Shown: positions 25,442 to 34,569 of the stretch, in pieces
Layout: the number at the start of each line of letters is the position of its first letter
How positions within the stretch are numbered: the stretch's first letter is position 1
Source: Bdellovibrio sp. BCCA
GTDB lineage: Bacteria; Bdellovibrionota; Bdellovibrionia; Bdellovibrionales; Bdellovibrionaceae
DNA length: 64,000 nucleotides
Direction: 5' to 3'
Assembly (NCBI RefSeq): GCF_037996825.1
Contig: NZ_JBBNAC010000001.1
Location: 2,914,001 to 2,978,000, forward strand
The notes under the pieces: generated by a model
What the model was told of the DNA's origin: nothing
Seen by the model: only the letters and a program-made list of their open reading frames with translations
Database searches by the model: none
Made by a program: the position numbers and the translations under genes

Positions 25442-25914
25442 TATTTCATACCTCTTAGCAGATTCATCGCTGTCTCTGGAGTGAGTTTCTCATGATAAGT
25501 GTCGTTCACTTGCATCATTGGAGCGGTTCCGCAAGAACCCAAGCACTCCACTTTAGAAACTGTGAAACGACCATCTGAAGTCACTTCGTCAAATTTCACG
25601 CCCAACTCGTGGCAGATGTGCTTCGCCATCTCACGACCGCCTTCAAGAGCACAGGAAATATTCGTGCACACTTGAACGTGGTATTTACCCACAGGCTTTT
25701 GGTTGAACATTGTATAGAATTTGAAAACTTCGTTGATACGAGCTTCAGGAATATCCATCACCTGAGACAAGTGACGGATGATATCCGGAGTGATGAATCC
25801 GTTGTTTTCTTTTTGCGCAATATACAAGCTTGGAATGATCGCAGAATCTTTCGCTTCGTAGCGATTGAGTTCTTTTTTTACTTCGGCCAAGCCTTGATCA
25901 CTTAGTTTAAACAT
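25441..25914 (-). CDS. nuoE: NADH-quinone oxidoreductase subunit E
   Basis: A 157-residue thioredoxin-fold subunit that holds the off-path [2Fe-2S] cluster N1a. The four cysteines are in C-T-N-I-S-C and V-E-C-L-G-S-C-G. The N-terminal helical part (L-S-Q-V-M-D-I-P-E-A-R-I-N-E-V-F-K-F-Y-T-M-F) is typical. It begins 56 bp after the nuoCD stop, the only real gap in the operon, which contains a small GC-rich hairpin. Confidence 0.96.
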   Translation of the reverse strand: MFKLSDQGLAEVKKELNRYEAKDSAIIPSLYIAQKENNGFITPDIIRHLSQVMDIPEARINEVFKFYTMFNQKPVGKYHVQVCTNISCALEGGREMAKHICHELGVKFDEVTSDGRFTVSKVECLGSCGTAPMMQVNDTYHEKLTPETAMNLLRGMK

Positions 25915-25942
25915 ATCTTTCCTTTAGTACTACTCCAGTTGC

Positions 25943-25957
25943 GCGGCCCGAGGCCGC
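25943..25957. other. Intercistronic hairpin between nuoCD and nuoE
   Basis: GCGGCC-CGA-GGCCGC is a perfect 6-bp stem without a T-run, in the only intergenic gap of the operon. It may mark an RNA processing or stability point. Confidence 0.4.
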
Positions 25958-25970
25958 TCCACTCTGTGAC

Positions 25971-27653
25971 CTACCGGTCCAGCTCGCCAGCGATAAGGTT
26001 CATAGATGCTACCGTCGCAATCGCATCCGCAAGCATCGCGCCTTTAACCACAGTCGGGAAAGACTGGTAGATCGCGAAGCATGGTGGACGAACTTTCAAA
26101 CGGTATGGATTCGCAGAGCCGTCAGACACAAGATAGAAGCCCAACTCACCGTTAGCCACTTCTGTCGCATCGTAAACTTCGCCCACTGGAGGACGAAGAC
26201 CCTTGATGATCAACATGAAGTGATTCATCAAACCTTCGATGTTTCCGTAAACGTCTTTTTTCTCTGGAAGAACGATGCCTTTGTCGCGGATTGTGTAATC
26301 GCCACCAGGAACGTTTTTCGCAACTTGCTCAATGATACGAACAGATTGGCGCATTTCTTCGAAACGAACCAAGTAACGATCGTAGATGTCTCCGGAAGTT
26401 CCTACTGGGATGTCGAAATCCAAAGAGTCGTAACCATAGTATGGTTGCGCTTTACGCAAATCCAAGTTCACGCCCGTTGCACGAAGCATGGGACCTGTAT
26501 AACCCCATTGAATCGCATCCGCCGCAGAAACCGGACAGATACCACGAGTACGTTGGATGAAGATTTTATTGTCGACAACCATGCTCGCCATTTCGTCTGT
26601 GCCTTTGCGAATTTCTTTGCAAAGAGCCAGAACTTCGTCGAACCAACCTTCAGGCGCGTCTTGAGCCATACCACCGACGCGAGTCATAGATACAGTCAAA
26701 CGAGCTCCGCAAAGTTTTTCGAACAAACCGTAAACTTGTTCACGAAGACCGAACATGTAGAAGAAGGAAGTCAAAGCTCCCAAGTCCATCGCGCCAGTAC
26801 CGATAGCAATCGTGTGGTCGATGATACGAGAAAGTTCCGCCAGGATCACGCGCATCGCTTGGGCTTTTGGTGGGATTTCGACACCCAACAAACGCTCCAC
26901 CGCTTTACAGTAACCAATGTTGTTCATCGGAGCTGAGCAGTAGTTCAAACGGTCTGTGTAAGGGATAACTTGATTGTAGGGATGAGTCTCCGCCATTTTT
27001 TCAAAGCAGCGGTGAAGATAACCGATCTCGTTGTTGCAACGAACGATGGTTTCGCCGTCCATCTCTGCCATCACACGAAGAGTTCCGTGCATCGCTGTAT
27101 GCGCAGGACCGATGTTCAATGGAACATACTTATCATTCAACACATCACCAGGAGAACCCGGTTCGTTGTTGAAATGAATCGGCAAAGAGTTCGTGCAAGG
27201 TTGTTGAAGATTCGCATCGTAATCTTTACGAAGCGGATGTCCCACGAATTGGTGATGAGTCAAGATACGGCGAAGATTCATGTGACCGTCGAATTTCATT
27301 CCGAACATGTCGTAAGCTTCGCGCTCAAACCAATCAGCACCACGGTAAGCCGGGATCGCCGTTCCGATGGACTCGTTCTCACCCACTTGAGCTTTCACGC
27401 GCAAACGTGAAGCGTCTTTTGAAGAGAAAAGGTGATAAACGACGTCAAAACGTTTTTCGCGGTTTGGATAATCCACACCGCAAACGTCCATCAAGAAATC
27501 AAACTGTCCGCTTTCACGGAAGTGCTTTAGCAATGCAGGCACGTCTTCTTTTGGAACTTCAAGAACGTCATCGCCCACAGCGTGAGTGAATTTGTAATTC
27601 CCGATATTGAATTTACCCGCGAGGTTTTGTTTTAAAGTCTCAAGCTTGTTCAT
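25971..27653 (-). CDS. nuoCD: NADH-quinone oxidoreductase fused subunits C and D
   Basis: A 560-residue fusion of NuoC (about residues 1-165; [10 protein letters not shown] and [18 protein letters not shown] are the C-type signature) and NuoD (about 180-560; [21 protein letters not shown] and the C-terminal [12 protein letters not shown]). NuoD forms the quinone pocket with NuoB. The start is placed at ATG 27653, which overlaps the end of nuoB by 14 bp; the earlier in-frame start at 27701 is wholly inside nuoB and adds non-conserved residues. C-D fusion is known in enterobacteria and some other groups. Confidence 0.95.
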   Translation of the reverse strand: MNKLETLKQNLAGKFNIGNYKFTHAVGDDVLEVPKEDVPALLKHFRESGQFDFLMDVCGVDYPNREKRFDVVYHLFSSKDASRLRVKAQVGENESIGTAIPAYRGADWFEREAYDMFGMKFDGHMNLRRILTHHQFVGHPLRKDYDANLQQPCTNSLPIHFNNEPGSPGDVLNDKYVPLNIGPAHTAMHGTLRVMAEMDGETIVRCNNEIGYLHRCFEKMAETHPYNQVIPYTDRLNYCSAPMNNIGYCKAVERLLGVEIPPKAQAMRVILAELSRIIDHTIAIGTGAMDLGALTSFFYMFGLREQVYGLFEKLCGARLTVSMTRVGGMAQDAPEGWFDEVLALCKEIRKGTDEMASMVVDNKIFIQRTRGICPVSAADAIQWGYTGPMLRATGVNLDLRKAQPYYGYDSLDFDIPVGTSGDIYDRYLVRFEEMRQSVRIIEQVAKNVPGGDYTIRDKGIVLPEKKDVYGNIEGLMNHFMLIIKGLRPPVGEVYDATEVANGELGFYLVSDGSANPYRLKVRPPCFAIYQSFPTVVKGAMLADAIATVASMNLIAGELDR

Positions 27654-28203
27654 AAGGGCTCTTCCAGTTGTCCTTCCAAGGACGAGGTTGATGAGTTGCA
27701 ATCATACGTTGCAAAGCCATGATTCCATCCATCACCGCTTCAGGTGTTGGAGGGCAACCAGGAATATAAACGTCAACAGGGATCACCTTATCAACGCCTT
27801 GAAGAACGTGATAAGCGCGATAGAATCCGCCAGAGCTTGCACATGCACCCATCGAGATCACATATTTTGGCTCGAGCATTTGTTGGTAGATACGAGTGAT
27901 AACAGGAGCCATCTTTTCAGTGATTGTTCCTGCAACAACCAACAAGTCCGCCTGACGAGGAGAGAAGCGCGCCACCTCTGCACCGAAACGTGCAAGGTCG
28001 TACTTCGGTCCCATCACCGACATGAATTCAATACCGCAACAAGCAGTACCGTAAGGCATTGGCCACAAAGAATTTTTTCGTCCCCACGCAACCAAAGCAT
28101 CGAGCCTTGATGTGAAGGCAACATCTCGTGACATGTCATCTATGGCTTGAGTTCCACTGGCCCCTTGATGAGACACAGAACCCTGCACTTGATCTTTGTG
28201 CAT
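27640..28203 (-). CDS. nuoB: NADH-quinone oxidoreductase subunit B
   Basis: A 187-residue subunit that carries the terminal cluster N2, which reduces quinone. The adjacent cysteines are in [12 protein letters not shown], with the others in G-A-C-A-S-S-G-G and Y-I-P-G-C-P-P-T-P. The first ~27 residues are polar and not conserved. First gene of the operon: an AGAGGTG ribosome-binding site precedes it, and a good sigma-70-like promoter lies about 80-105 bp upstream. nuoA, which normally precedes nuoB, is absent. Confidence 0.97.
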   Translation of the reverse strand: MHKDQVQGSVSHQGASGTQAIDDMSRDVAFTSRLDALVAWGRKNSLWPMPYGTACCGIEFMSVMGPKYDLARFGAEVARFSPRQADLLVVAGTITEKMAPVITRIYQQMLEPKYVISMGACASSGGFYRAYHVLQGVDKVIPVDVYIPGCPPTPEAVMDGIMALQRMIATHQPRPWKDNWKSPYEQA

Positions 28204-28279
28204 AAAAACACCTCTGTAATTTCATTTAGCTATCATTAAGTAATTACTGATTTTCCGTAGTCCTGACAACTAGATATGT

Positions 28280-28308
28280 ATTATAGGACGCTCCCCCATT
28301 TTCTTCAA
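28280..28308 (-). promoter_or_regulatory. Predicted sigma-70 promoter of the nuo operon
   Basis: On the minus strand TTGAAG (28308-28303) is followed after exactly 17 bp by a perfect TATAAT (28285-28280), about 77 bp before the nuoB start. Optimal spacing and a consensus -10 make this a confident prediction. Confidence 0.65.
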
Positions 28309-28451
28309 CGCACCATTCCGTAACAAGGCAAATGAAATTGATTCTCTAGTCGACTCACTTCTAAACTTTAATTTCCACTCAAATATCAATCGAGGAGAAG
28401 TCTAGTGTTATGCAACACGGGATTTCAGAGGGGCCTCGAGAAGGGAATCAT

Positions 28452-29870
28452 ATGAAAAAGATGGCTCTGTACGTGAGTTCTGCCATTGTTGCGTTGGGCA
28501 TTTCCGCTCAAGCGAATTCAAAAAAGCAAGATTTGCTTATAAAATTGGCACCTGGCTTCGTTGAGTTCCAAATGGAAGGCGCCAAAGTCGAGAAATTGAC
28601 GGAATCATGGGTTCGAGTTCAAGCTCCACGCCACATGAATTTGCAAACTCTTGAGAAAAATCCTGCGGTTGAATACGTGCAACCAAACTACAAAATCACG
28701 ATTCCAGAAGATTATAAAATTGAAGATCCTCTTCGTCGCGCGGCTTTAGCGAAGATGCTTTCAAGAAATCCTCAGCTTCGCGCGATGGCTCGCCAAGACA
28801 ATCCGGCGATTCCTGACGCTCCGCAAATCACAACGGGTGCCGATCCTTTGTTCAACCAACAATGGGGCATGCGCGACATTGGTGTAGTTGACGCTTGGAA
28901 AATCACTAAAGGCAGTCCTGATATGATTGTGGCTGTGATCGACACAGGTGTTGATTATACTCACGAAGATCTTTTGCCAAACTTGTGGAGAAACCCACGC
29001 GAAATTCCAGACAACGGTATTGATGACGACGGCAACGGCTATGTTGACGACATGATCGGTTGGGACTTTGTTGGTAACGACAACAAACCTTACGATTTGG
29101 CCGTAGATACTTTGGATGGCTTGTTCAAAGGTGGAAATCCAGGTCACGGCACTCACTGTGCGGGTAACGTCGCAGCTCGCGGTGATAACGGCAAAGGTAT
29201 TGCCGGAGTTGCTCCGAATGTAAAAATCATGTCTTTGCGTTTCATCGGTATGACTGGTGGCGGAACAACTGCAGATGCGATCAAAGCCATTCGTTACGCT
29301 GTTGATAATGGCGCGAAAGTTTTGAGCAACTCTTGGGGTTCTGAAGGCGAAGAGCCCGGCGCACCAGAAAACCAAGCTTTGCGCGATGCTATTCAATACA
29401 GCCAAGATAAAGGTGTGTTATTTATCGCTGCTGCGGGTAACGGACACAAAGGTGTTGGTTATGATAACGATACGGACAAGCTTCCTGCTTACCCAGCGTC
29501 TTACGATCATGAAAACATCATTTCTGTTGCAGCACTTGATGTGAACAACAAATTGGGTTCTTTCTCTAACTGGGGTGCGAAAACTGTTGATATCGGCGCG
29601 CCGGGCGTGAAAGTGTTCTCGACTGTTGTAGGTCAAGGTTACTCTGACACTGTTATTGATAAATTTGGATTCAAAGCGACTTGGGATGGAACGTCTATGG
29701 CGACTCCTCACGTTGCTGGTGCAGCGGCTCTTTACTGGTCCGCTCATCCAAACAAATCATGGCATGAAGTGAAAGCGGCGATCTTAGGTTCCGCGAAAGC
29801 GATCCCGGCATTGCAAGGCAAAACTGTGTCAGGCGGCAAGCTTGATGTAAAAGCTTTGATGAATTACTAA
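28452..29870 (+). CDS. Secreted subtilisin-family serine protease (S8)
   Basis: A 472-residue subtilase with a signal peptide (M-K-K-M-A-L-Y-V...A-Q-A-N-S), an I9-like propeptide of about 70 residues, and the catalytic domain from about residue 110. Catalytic triad: Asp in V-I-D-T-G-V-D, His in G-H-G-T-H-C-A-G, Ser in G-T-S-M-A-T-P-H-V-A-G; the oxyanion Asn is in A-A-A-G-N-G. Two D-D-(D/N)-G-N-G-Y-V-D-D repeats near the Asp look like calcium-binding loops. ATG at 28452 is chosen for its clean signal peptide (AAGGGA upstream), but the in-frame ATG at 28410 also has GAGGAG. Secreted proteases of this type fit prey or protein digestion. Confidence 0.93.
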   Translation: MKKMALYVSSAIVALGISAQANSKKQDLLIKLAPGFVEFQMEGAKVEKLTESWVRVQAPRHMNLQTLEKNPAVEYVQPNYKITIPEDYKIEDPLRRAALAKMLSRNPQLRAMARQDNPAIPDAPQITTGADPLFNQQWGMRDIGVVDAWKITKGSPDMIVAVIDTGVDYTHEDLLPNLWRNPREIPDNGIDDDGNGYVDDMIGWDFVGNDNKPYDLAVDTLDGLFKGGNPGHGTHCAGNVAARGDNGKGIAGVAPNVKIMSLRFIGMTGGGTTADAIKAIRYAVDNGAKVLSNSWGSEGEEPGAPENQALRDAIQYSQDKGVLFIAAAGNGHKGVGYDNDTDKLPAYPASYDHENIISVAALDVNNKLGSFSNWGAKTVDIGAPGVKVFSTVVGQGYSDTVIDKFGFKATWDGTSMATPHVAGAAALYWSAHPNKSWHEVKAAILGSAKAIPALQGKTVSGGKLDVKALMNY

Positions 29871-29909
29871 AACTTTCAGCAACTTAATTTGTAAAAGTTA
29901 AGGTCATCT

Positions 29910-29966
29910 AAAAAAGTAGAACGAGCACTAAACCGAAAGGATTTAAAATGCGCGTTCTACTTTTTT
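29910..29966. promoter_or_regulatory. 14-bp inverted repeat enclosing the yceI ribosome-binding site and start
   Basis: AAAAAAGTAGAACG (29910-29923) and CGTTCTACTTTTTT (29953-29966) are perfect inverted copies. The 29-nt loop holds GAAAGGA and the ATG at 29948, and the right arm is codons 2-7 of yceI, followed by more T-rich sequence. It could act as a terminator for the protease transcript, as a translational switch, or both. Confidence 0.55.
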
Positions 29967-30553
29967 CTTTTTTAGCGACCGCTGCTTTTTCTTCTTCCGC
30001 GTTTGCCGCAAAATACGAGCTGGATAAAGCTCACACGAATATCGCCTTTCAGGCTCCTCACCTTGTGGTTTCCAAAGTCAACGGCCGCTTCGATCAGTTT
30101 GACGGCAGTTTCGATTTTGATGAAACGTCTCAAAAACTTGATAACGTCGTGGTCACCATTAAAACCGCTTCGCTTAATACGAATGAAAAAGATCGCGACA
30201 AAGATCTGCGCAGTAAAAATTTTTTCGACGTTGAAAAGTATCCCAATATAACTTTCAAAAGTACGAAGGTCGAATACGACAAAGACAAGCCCAAAAAAGT
30301 TCACGGAGATCTCACCATTCACGGCATCACGAAACCCGTTGTTTTGGATGTGAATTATAACGGCGCCGTGACCGACCCTTGGGGCAATCGCATGGTGAGC
30401 TTTGATGCGGAAACCAAGATTGATCGTAAAGATTTCGGGATGACTTGGAATAAGCAACTCGACAAAGGCGGATGGATGGTCGGTGATGATATTAAAATCA
30501 AAATCGACGGCGAAGCCAAAGTTGCAAAACCTCAAGCCCCTGCAAAAAAATAA
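29948..30553 (+). CDS. YceI family periplasmic protein
   Basis: A 201-residue exported protein of the YceI lipocalin-like family. A signal peptide (hydrophobic run, cleavage after S-A-F-A-A) is followed by the family core: Y-E-L-D-K-A-H-T-N-I-A-F, V-S-K-V-N-G-R-F-D-Q-F-D-G, D-L-R-S-K-N-F-F-D-V-E-K-Y-P, and L-T-I-H-G-I-T-K-P-V. The beta-barrel of relatives binds isoprenoid-type lipids such as polyprenyl chains in the periplasm. A short Lys/Pro/Ala tail ends it. No cysteine is present. It is the first gene of an operon with DUF692 and DUF2063 genes (14-bp gap to the next start). Confidence 0.93.
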   Translation: MRVLLFSFLATAAFSSSAFAAKYELDKAHTNIAFQAPHLVVSKVNGRFDQFDGSFDFDETSQKLDNVVVTIKTASLNTNEKDRDKDLRSKNFFDVEKYPNITFKSTKVEYDKDKPKKVHGDLTIHGITKPVVLDVNYNGAVTDPWGNRMVSFDAETKIDRKDFGMTWNKQLDKGGWMVGDDIKIKIDGEAKVAKPQAPAKK

Positions 30554-30567
30554 CTAAAGGAAGAAAA

Positions 30568-31422
30568 ATGCACCCGTCATCATTCACTCACAAAGTGGGG
30601 TTGGGCCTACGACCTCCTCATTATTCTTTTTTAGAACAAAGGCCTGCTACCGAAGTCGCGTGGTTTGAAGCGATCTCGGAAAACTACATGGACTCGCGTG
30701 GACGTCCGATGGAGATGCTCCAGCTCATTCGTCAGGATTATCCTGTCGCGCTTCACGGCGTTTCGATGAATATCGGTTCTCCTGAAGGTATTCGTTTGGA
30801 CTATCTACAAAAACTTCGTGATCTGATTGATCGTGTGGAACCGTTTATCGTTTCCGATCATCTTTGCTGGACGGGAACATCAGATATGAATATGCACGAT
30901 CTTCTTCCCCTTCCCTTCACGGAAGACAGTCTAGCGACTTTGGTAAACAATATCGATTTCGTACAAAATTTTTTGCGTCGTCCTTTGATTTTAGAAAACG
31001 TATCGACTTACATCAGCTATCGTCGCAATGAGATGAGCGAGTGGGATTTTGTGAGTGAGGTGAGTCGCCGATCCGGTTGCGGGTTGCTTCTGGATATCAA
31101 CAACGTCTACGTAAATTCTTACAATCACGGATTTGATCCGCATTATTTTTTAAATCACATTCCGATGGATCGTGTGGCGCAAGTTCACATGGCAGGGCCT
31201 TCGGACTATGGCGATTTTCTTTTCGACACTCACTCAACGGACATCCCGGAGCCTGTTTGGAATTTATTTAAAATTTTGGCGCCACAAATTCGCCACCTGC
31301 CGATTCTTATTGAGCGAGATGAAGACATTCCTGATTTCCATGAGCTTGAAGTTGAAGTGATGAAGGCTGTTTACATTTTGGAGAGTTCACATGAATCTGA
31401 ACGAAGCATTGAACCTGTTTAA
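30568..31422 (+). CDS. DUF692 family MNIO (multinuclear non-heme iron oxidase), MbnB/BufB-like
   Basis: A 284-residue cytosolic TIM-barrel enzyme of the DUF692 family, whose characterised members (MbnB, TglH, BufB) use two or three irons to modify cysteines or other residues of ribosomal peptides. Probable metal-site positions: H63 (L-H-G-V-S), D97/H98 (S-D-H-L-C-W), E143 (I-L-E-N-V-S), D176 and N179 (L-L-D-I-N-N-V-Y-V-N), H207 (V-H-M-A-G), D220/H222 (D-T-H-S-T-D) and E249 (I-E-R-D). Where most relatives have A-G-H, this one has A-G-P (P211), so one probable ligand is changed. AAAGGA precedes the ATG. The next gene overlaps its end by 32 bp. No Cys-rich precursor is adjacent. Confidence 0.92.
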   Translation: MHPSSFTHKVGLGLRPPHYSFLEQRPATEVAWFEAISENYMDSRGRPMEMLQLIRQDYPVALHGVSMNIGSPEGIRLDYLQKLRDLIDRVEPFIVSDHLCWTGTSDMNMHDLLPLPFTEDSLATLVNNIDFVQNFLRRPLILENVSTYISYRRNEMSEWDFVSEVSRRSGCGLLLDINNVYVNSYNHGFDPHYFLNHIPMDRVAQVHMAGPSDYGDFLFDTHSTDIPEPVWNLFKILAPQIRHLPILIERDEDIPDFHELEVEVMKAVYILESSHESERSIEPV

Positions 31423-32167
31423 AAGAAATATTGCCTCTGGCCAGGTGAGCGACGGCAAAGCGGAAGCAGAATTAAAACCCGTTGGCTCGCTTTCTTTGGA
31501 GCAAGCCTTTCAAGTCTATCACCAAGGCTACGTTGCCCGTCTGACCGGAGCCTTACGTGAAATTTATGAGGCTTCCTCGTGGGTTTTAGGTGAAGATGAA
31601 TTTCACAACGCCAGTCGCAAGTATATCAACGCTCAACCCTCACGCTCGTACAATCTTTCTGATTACGGTCATGAATTCCCTGAGCACTTGCAGATGTCTT
31701 CTTTGGGCACAGCTCATCCGTTTCTCTATGATCTTGCGCGCTTTGAGTGGACTTTTAAAAACATGTATCACACGCCGACATCAGATCCTTTTCCAGCCGA
31801 GGAAATTCAGGCATTGCTGAATTCAGAAGATTTCAAAGTGCATTTCATTGAGGGCATGGACATCTTTCAGAGTCCTTATGCGATCTATGAAATTTGGCGA
31901 CGCCGCAATGATCCTTCGGGAACAATTCAAGATATTCACTGGCAAACACCTGAAAGTCTTTTGGTGTATAAGAAGCAAAAGAAAATTTACGTGCACAAAA
32001 TTGATCACGTGGAAGCTCAGGTTTTAACGGAACTTAAAGAAGGAAAATCCGTTTCCCAGGCCCTGGTGGGTTTTTCTCACGTCTTAACGTCAGAAAAAAT
32101 CACGCAGCTTTTTCAAATAATCATGAGAGCGGGAATCATTGAAGACGTCTTGGTTTTAGAAACCTAA
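31391..32167 (+). CDS. DUF2063 family MNIO partner (BufC/HvfC-like)
   Basis: A 258-residue protein of the DUF2063 family. The N-terminal domain (labelled putative DNA-binding in Pfam) opens with L-F-K-R-N-I-A and contains [15 protein letters not shown] and [12 protein letters not shown], both typical. The C-terminal half is mixed alpha/beta. In known systems this protein acts with the DUF692 enzyme, probably as a peptide-binding or recruiting subunit. Its start is 32 bp inside the MNIO gene, so the two are translationally coupled. The last 4 bp overlap the convergent chemoreceptor gene. Together with yceI this forms a compact three-gene operon. Confidence 0.88.
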   Translation: MNLNEALNLFKRNIASGQVSDGKAEAELKPVGSLSLEQAFQVYHQGYVARLTGALREIYEASSWVLGEDEFHNASRKYINAQPSRSYNLSDYGHEFPEHLQMSSLGTAHPFLYDLARFEWTFKNMYHTPTSDPFPAEEIQALLNSEDFKVHFIEGMDIFQSPYAIYEIWRRRNDPSGTIQDIHWQTPESLLVYKKQKKIYVHKIDHVEAQVLTELKEGKSVSQALVGFSHVLTSEKITQLFQIIMRAGIIEDVLVLET

Positions 32168-33630
32168 GCCGCCTTCTTTGCCGATCTTCCGATCACTTCA
32201 GAAGCCATATGGTGAACCATGTGTTGAAGAGTGTTGGCTTGCGCTGACATCTCTTCAGACGTCGCCGCTGTTTCTTCTGCCGCCGCCGAGAAAGCTTGCG
32301 TCTGCTGTCCTAGAGATCCCATTGCATCGTGAATGGAACGAATGCCTTCGGATTGCTGTGCAGAAGTCTCAGCAATTTCTTGATTGAGCACGTTGACCTT
32401 TTGCACGGAGGTCACAATTCCATCTAAAACTTTGTCACTTTTTTCTGCGAGTTCTAAAGACACTTGGGTTTGCGTAACACTGCTTGTGATCACGGTTTTA
32501 ACTTCTTTTGCAGCTTGGGCTGACTTCAACGCCAGTCCGCGCACAGCTTCGGCAACAACTGCAAAACCTTTTCCCTGCTCTCCGGCACGAGCGGCTTCTA
32601 CCGCCGCATTTAAAGCCAAAAGATTTGTTTGAAACGCGATATCGTCAATGATGTCCATGGCAGACGTGATCTCACCAGAAATTTTTGACATCACCGTGAT
32701 GGATTCAATTAAGCGCTTAACCTCGCCCGCGCCTTGAGAGGCACCAGCTTCTGAATTTTTCGCAAGTTCTGCTGCGGCTCTTGCGCGGTCTTGATTGGTT
32801 TTCACGATGTCATTTAATTCTTTAACGGCGTTCAGTGTTTCTTCAATACGGGCTGCGGATTCCACAGCGCCTTGTGCGACATTTTGTCCTGCATTTGAAA
32901 GCATATTAGATGCTTCCAGAACCTGTTGGCTTGCATCGTTCGTGTCATTCACAGTTTTTGCCAAAAAGTTCATAAGCTTTCCGGCGAAAACAAAGAACAA
33001 ACCAAAAGCTAAAACGAATGCGCATGAAAAACTGATAATCACTTTGGAACGAAACTGCGCCACGGATTTTTCAACGTCATCCACATATACACCACTACCA
33101 ATGATCCATTTCCACGGCTTAAACTGTCTTACGAAACTGATTTTTGGCTCTGGCTGAGGTGAACCCGGCTTCGGCCACAGATATCTGACAAAACCTTCGC
33201 CTTCAGGAGTTTGTCCGACGCGCGCAAACTCTACGAACAAACGAAGACCTTCGGGATCTTTCATATCAGAAAGATCTTTGCCATTCAGTTCCGGCTTAAT
33301 CGGATGCATCATCATTTTGGGATGAAGATCGTTGATCCAAAAATATTCATTGCCGTTATAACGGAGTTTTGAAACTGCAAGCAGGGCTTGTTTCTGCGCT
33401 TCTTCATCAGTGATGACTTTGGCTTCCGCAAGTTGGTGATAGTGTTCTAAAACTTTTCCCGCGATATCCACGGTATTACGAATGGATGTTTTGCGGTCTT
33501 CATATAAATTGGTACGCACCAAGGGCAGCACGTAAAACAAAACTATCGCCCACAAAGGCAGGATCGCCACGACAAGAAGAGCTAATATTTTGTAACGGTA
33601 ACTCTGTGACTTCCAGACTTTATTCCACAT
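32164..33630 (-). CDS. Methyl-accepting chemotaxis protein with periplasmic Cache domain
   Basis: A 488-residue chemoreceptor. Start set at ATG 33630, where GGGGAG is upstream and the first transmembrane helix follows at once; the longer frame to 33774 is not supported. Order: helix 1 (about 15-38), a single-Cache periplasmic sensor (about 40-195; [10 protein letters not shown] and later [10 protein letters not shown] are characteristic of sCache_2, often sensing small organic acids), helix 2, then the cytoplasmic signalling hairpin with [23 protein letters not shown]. No clear HAMP domain. Glu/Gln methylation sites are expected in the flanking coils. Ligand unknown. Confidence 0.95.
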   Translation of the reverse strand: MWNKVWKSQSYRYKILALLVVAILPLWAIVLFYVLPLVRTNLYEDRKTSIRNTVDIAGKVLEHYHQLAEAKVITDEEAQKQALLAVSKLRYNGNEYFWINDLHPKMMMHPIKPELNGKDLSDMKDPEGLRLFVEFARVGQTPEGEGFVRYLWPKPGSPQPEPKISFVRQFKPWKWIIGSGVYVDDVEKSVAQFRSKVIISFSCAFVLAFGLFFVFAGKLMNFLAKTVNDTNDASQQVLEASNMLSNAGQNVAQGAVESAARIEETLNAVKELNDIVKTNQDRARAAAELAKNSEAGASQGAGEVKRLIESITVMSKISGEITSAMDIIDDIAFQTNLLALNAAVEAARAGEQGKGFAVVAEAVRGLALKSAQAAKEVKTVITSSVTQTQVSLELAEKSDKVLDGIVTSVQKVNVLNQEIAETSAQQSEGIRSIHDAMGSLGQQTQAFSAAAEETAATSEEMSAQANTLQHMVHHMASEVIGRSAKKAA

Positions 33631-33733
33631 ACATGTACTCCCCGGGGATGAAATTGCATGGGAAAAGATCGGCATCTGCTTAAGAACCTGAAGCACTCTC
33701 GAGGGTTTATGAGGAAGTTTAATTATTTCTATT

Positions 33734-34513
33734 TCAGAATGAGACAGCGGAAGGAATCCAGTCAAGTCCTCCACCCTCTCCCGGTGTTCGATTTGTGTTC
33801 ACACCTGGGGGAACGACTTCATCGCCGACCATTGCTTGCTCGGAAGGATAACGCCGTGAAAATCCAATGAGGTCTTTATGATAAGATAAAAGCAGACTTC
33901 CGTTTTGCAAAAGATTGATTAGGTAATTCACATACTCAAGTCCTACGGCAAAACATCCTTCGCTCCATCCAAGTCGTCCATTTCGTTGAATAAAATCTTC
34001 ACTCACGTAAGAGGCGCCGTGCAAAACAATTGTTCGCAGTTTGGCGTTATTATTCGAGCGATCAATACCGTCGAGATAAAGTGAAATGCCGTTCTTAGAA
34101 CTGACGTATGAACCTTTGGCAAAATAAAAGCCCAACGAACTTTTCCAAGAATCCGGAAGATTTGAAAAGCTGCGTGTTTCGATAATGCCTGAGCGAATGC
34201 CATGGGCCACATAGAATTTTTCAACAGAGCCGTTGCTAAGATTTATCAGAAACAATCTTTTTTCCGTCGAGGGCCGGGAATAATCAACCAGCACCGTGTA
34301 AGTCAGATTCGGAATTCGCCCTTCGTTGTAATCGTACATTCGGAAGATTAAGTCCAAGGGCTCCCGGGAAACACCTTGCTCCATCACAACGTCAAAAAGG
34401 AAACGTCCATTTCCCAGACGACGATTGAATAAAGAATCCGCCCACGCCGTTGTCGCGATCAGATCCACCGCTAAAAAAATCCATAACGAAAAAACCCGCG
34501 CAAATGAACCCAT
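33734..34513 (-). CDS. Exported L,D-transpeptidase-like (YkuD_2) protein
   Basis: A 259-residue protein with a signal peptide (hydrophobic helix then T-T-A-W-A-D). The body matches the murein L,D-transpeptidase-like family PF13645: [42 protein letters not shown] and [12 protein letters not shown] with the candidate catalytic Cys and preceding His. Such enzymes make or edit 3-3 crosslinks in peptidoglycan; predatory bacteria encode many. The usual R-S-x-G-C is W-S-E-G-C here. ATG 34513 is preferred to GTG 34519. The C-terminal tail is Pro/Gly-rich. Confidence 0.85.
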   Translation of the reverse strand: MGSFARVFSLWIFLAVDLIATTAWADSLFNRRLGNGRFLFDVVMEQGVSREPLDLIFRMYDYNEGRIPNLTYTVLVDYSRPSTEKRLFLINLSNGSVEKFYVAHGIRSGIIETRSFSNLPDSWKSSLGFYFAKGSYVSSKNGISLYLDGIDRSNNNAKLRTIVLHGASYVSEDFIQRNGRLGWSEGCFAVGLEYVNYLINLLQNGSLLLSYHKDLIGFSRRYPSEQAMVGDEVVPPGVNTNRTPGEGGGLDWIPSAVSF

Positions 34514-34569
34514 AGTCACACTCTCAATGGAAGTGCGAATATCAGCAAATTAAGTTTCCGAAAGGTGTG

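Noticed and set aside
26220-26936. 238-codon open frame antisense to nuoCD
   Set aside because: It lies wholly within a confidently identified gene, its composition (many R, T, H, F) is that of a reverse-strand shadow, and it has no ribosome-binding site.
33666-33692. FliA (sigma-28) type promoter for the chemoreceptor
   Set aside because: GCCGATCT matches the -10 box and the spacer is 15 bp, but the -35 is TTCA in place of TAAA, so the match is too weak to report as a feature.
33631-33774. 48-residue N-terminal extension of the chemoreceptor
   Set aside because: No conserved residues, and GGGGAG with the first membrane helix defines ATG 33630.
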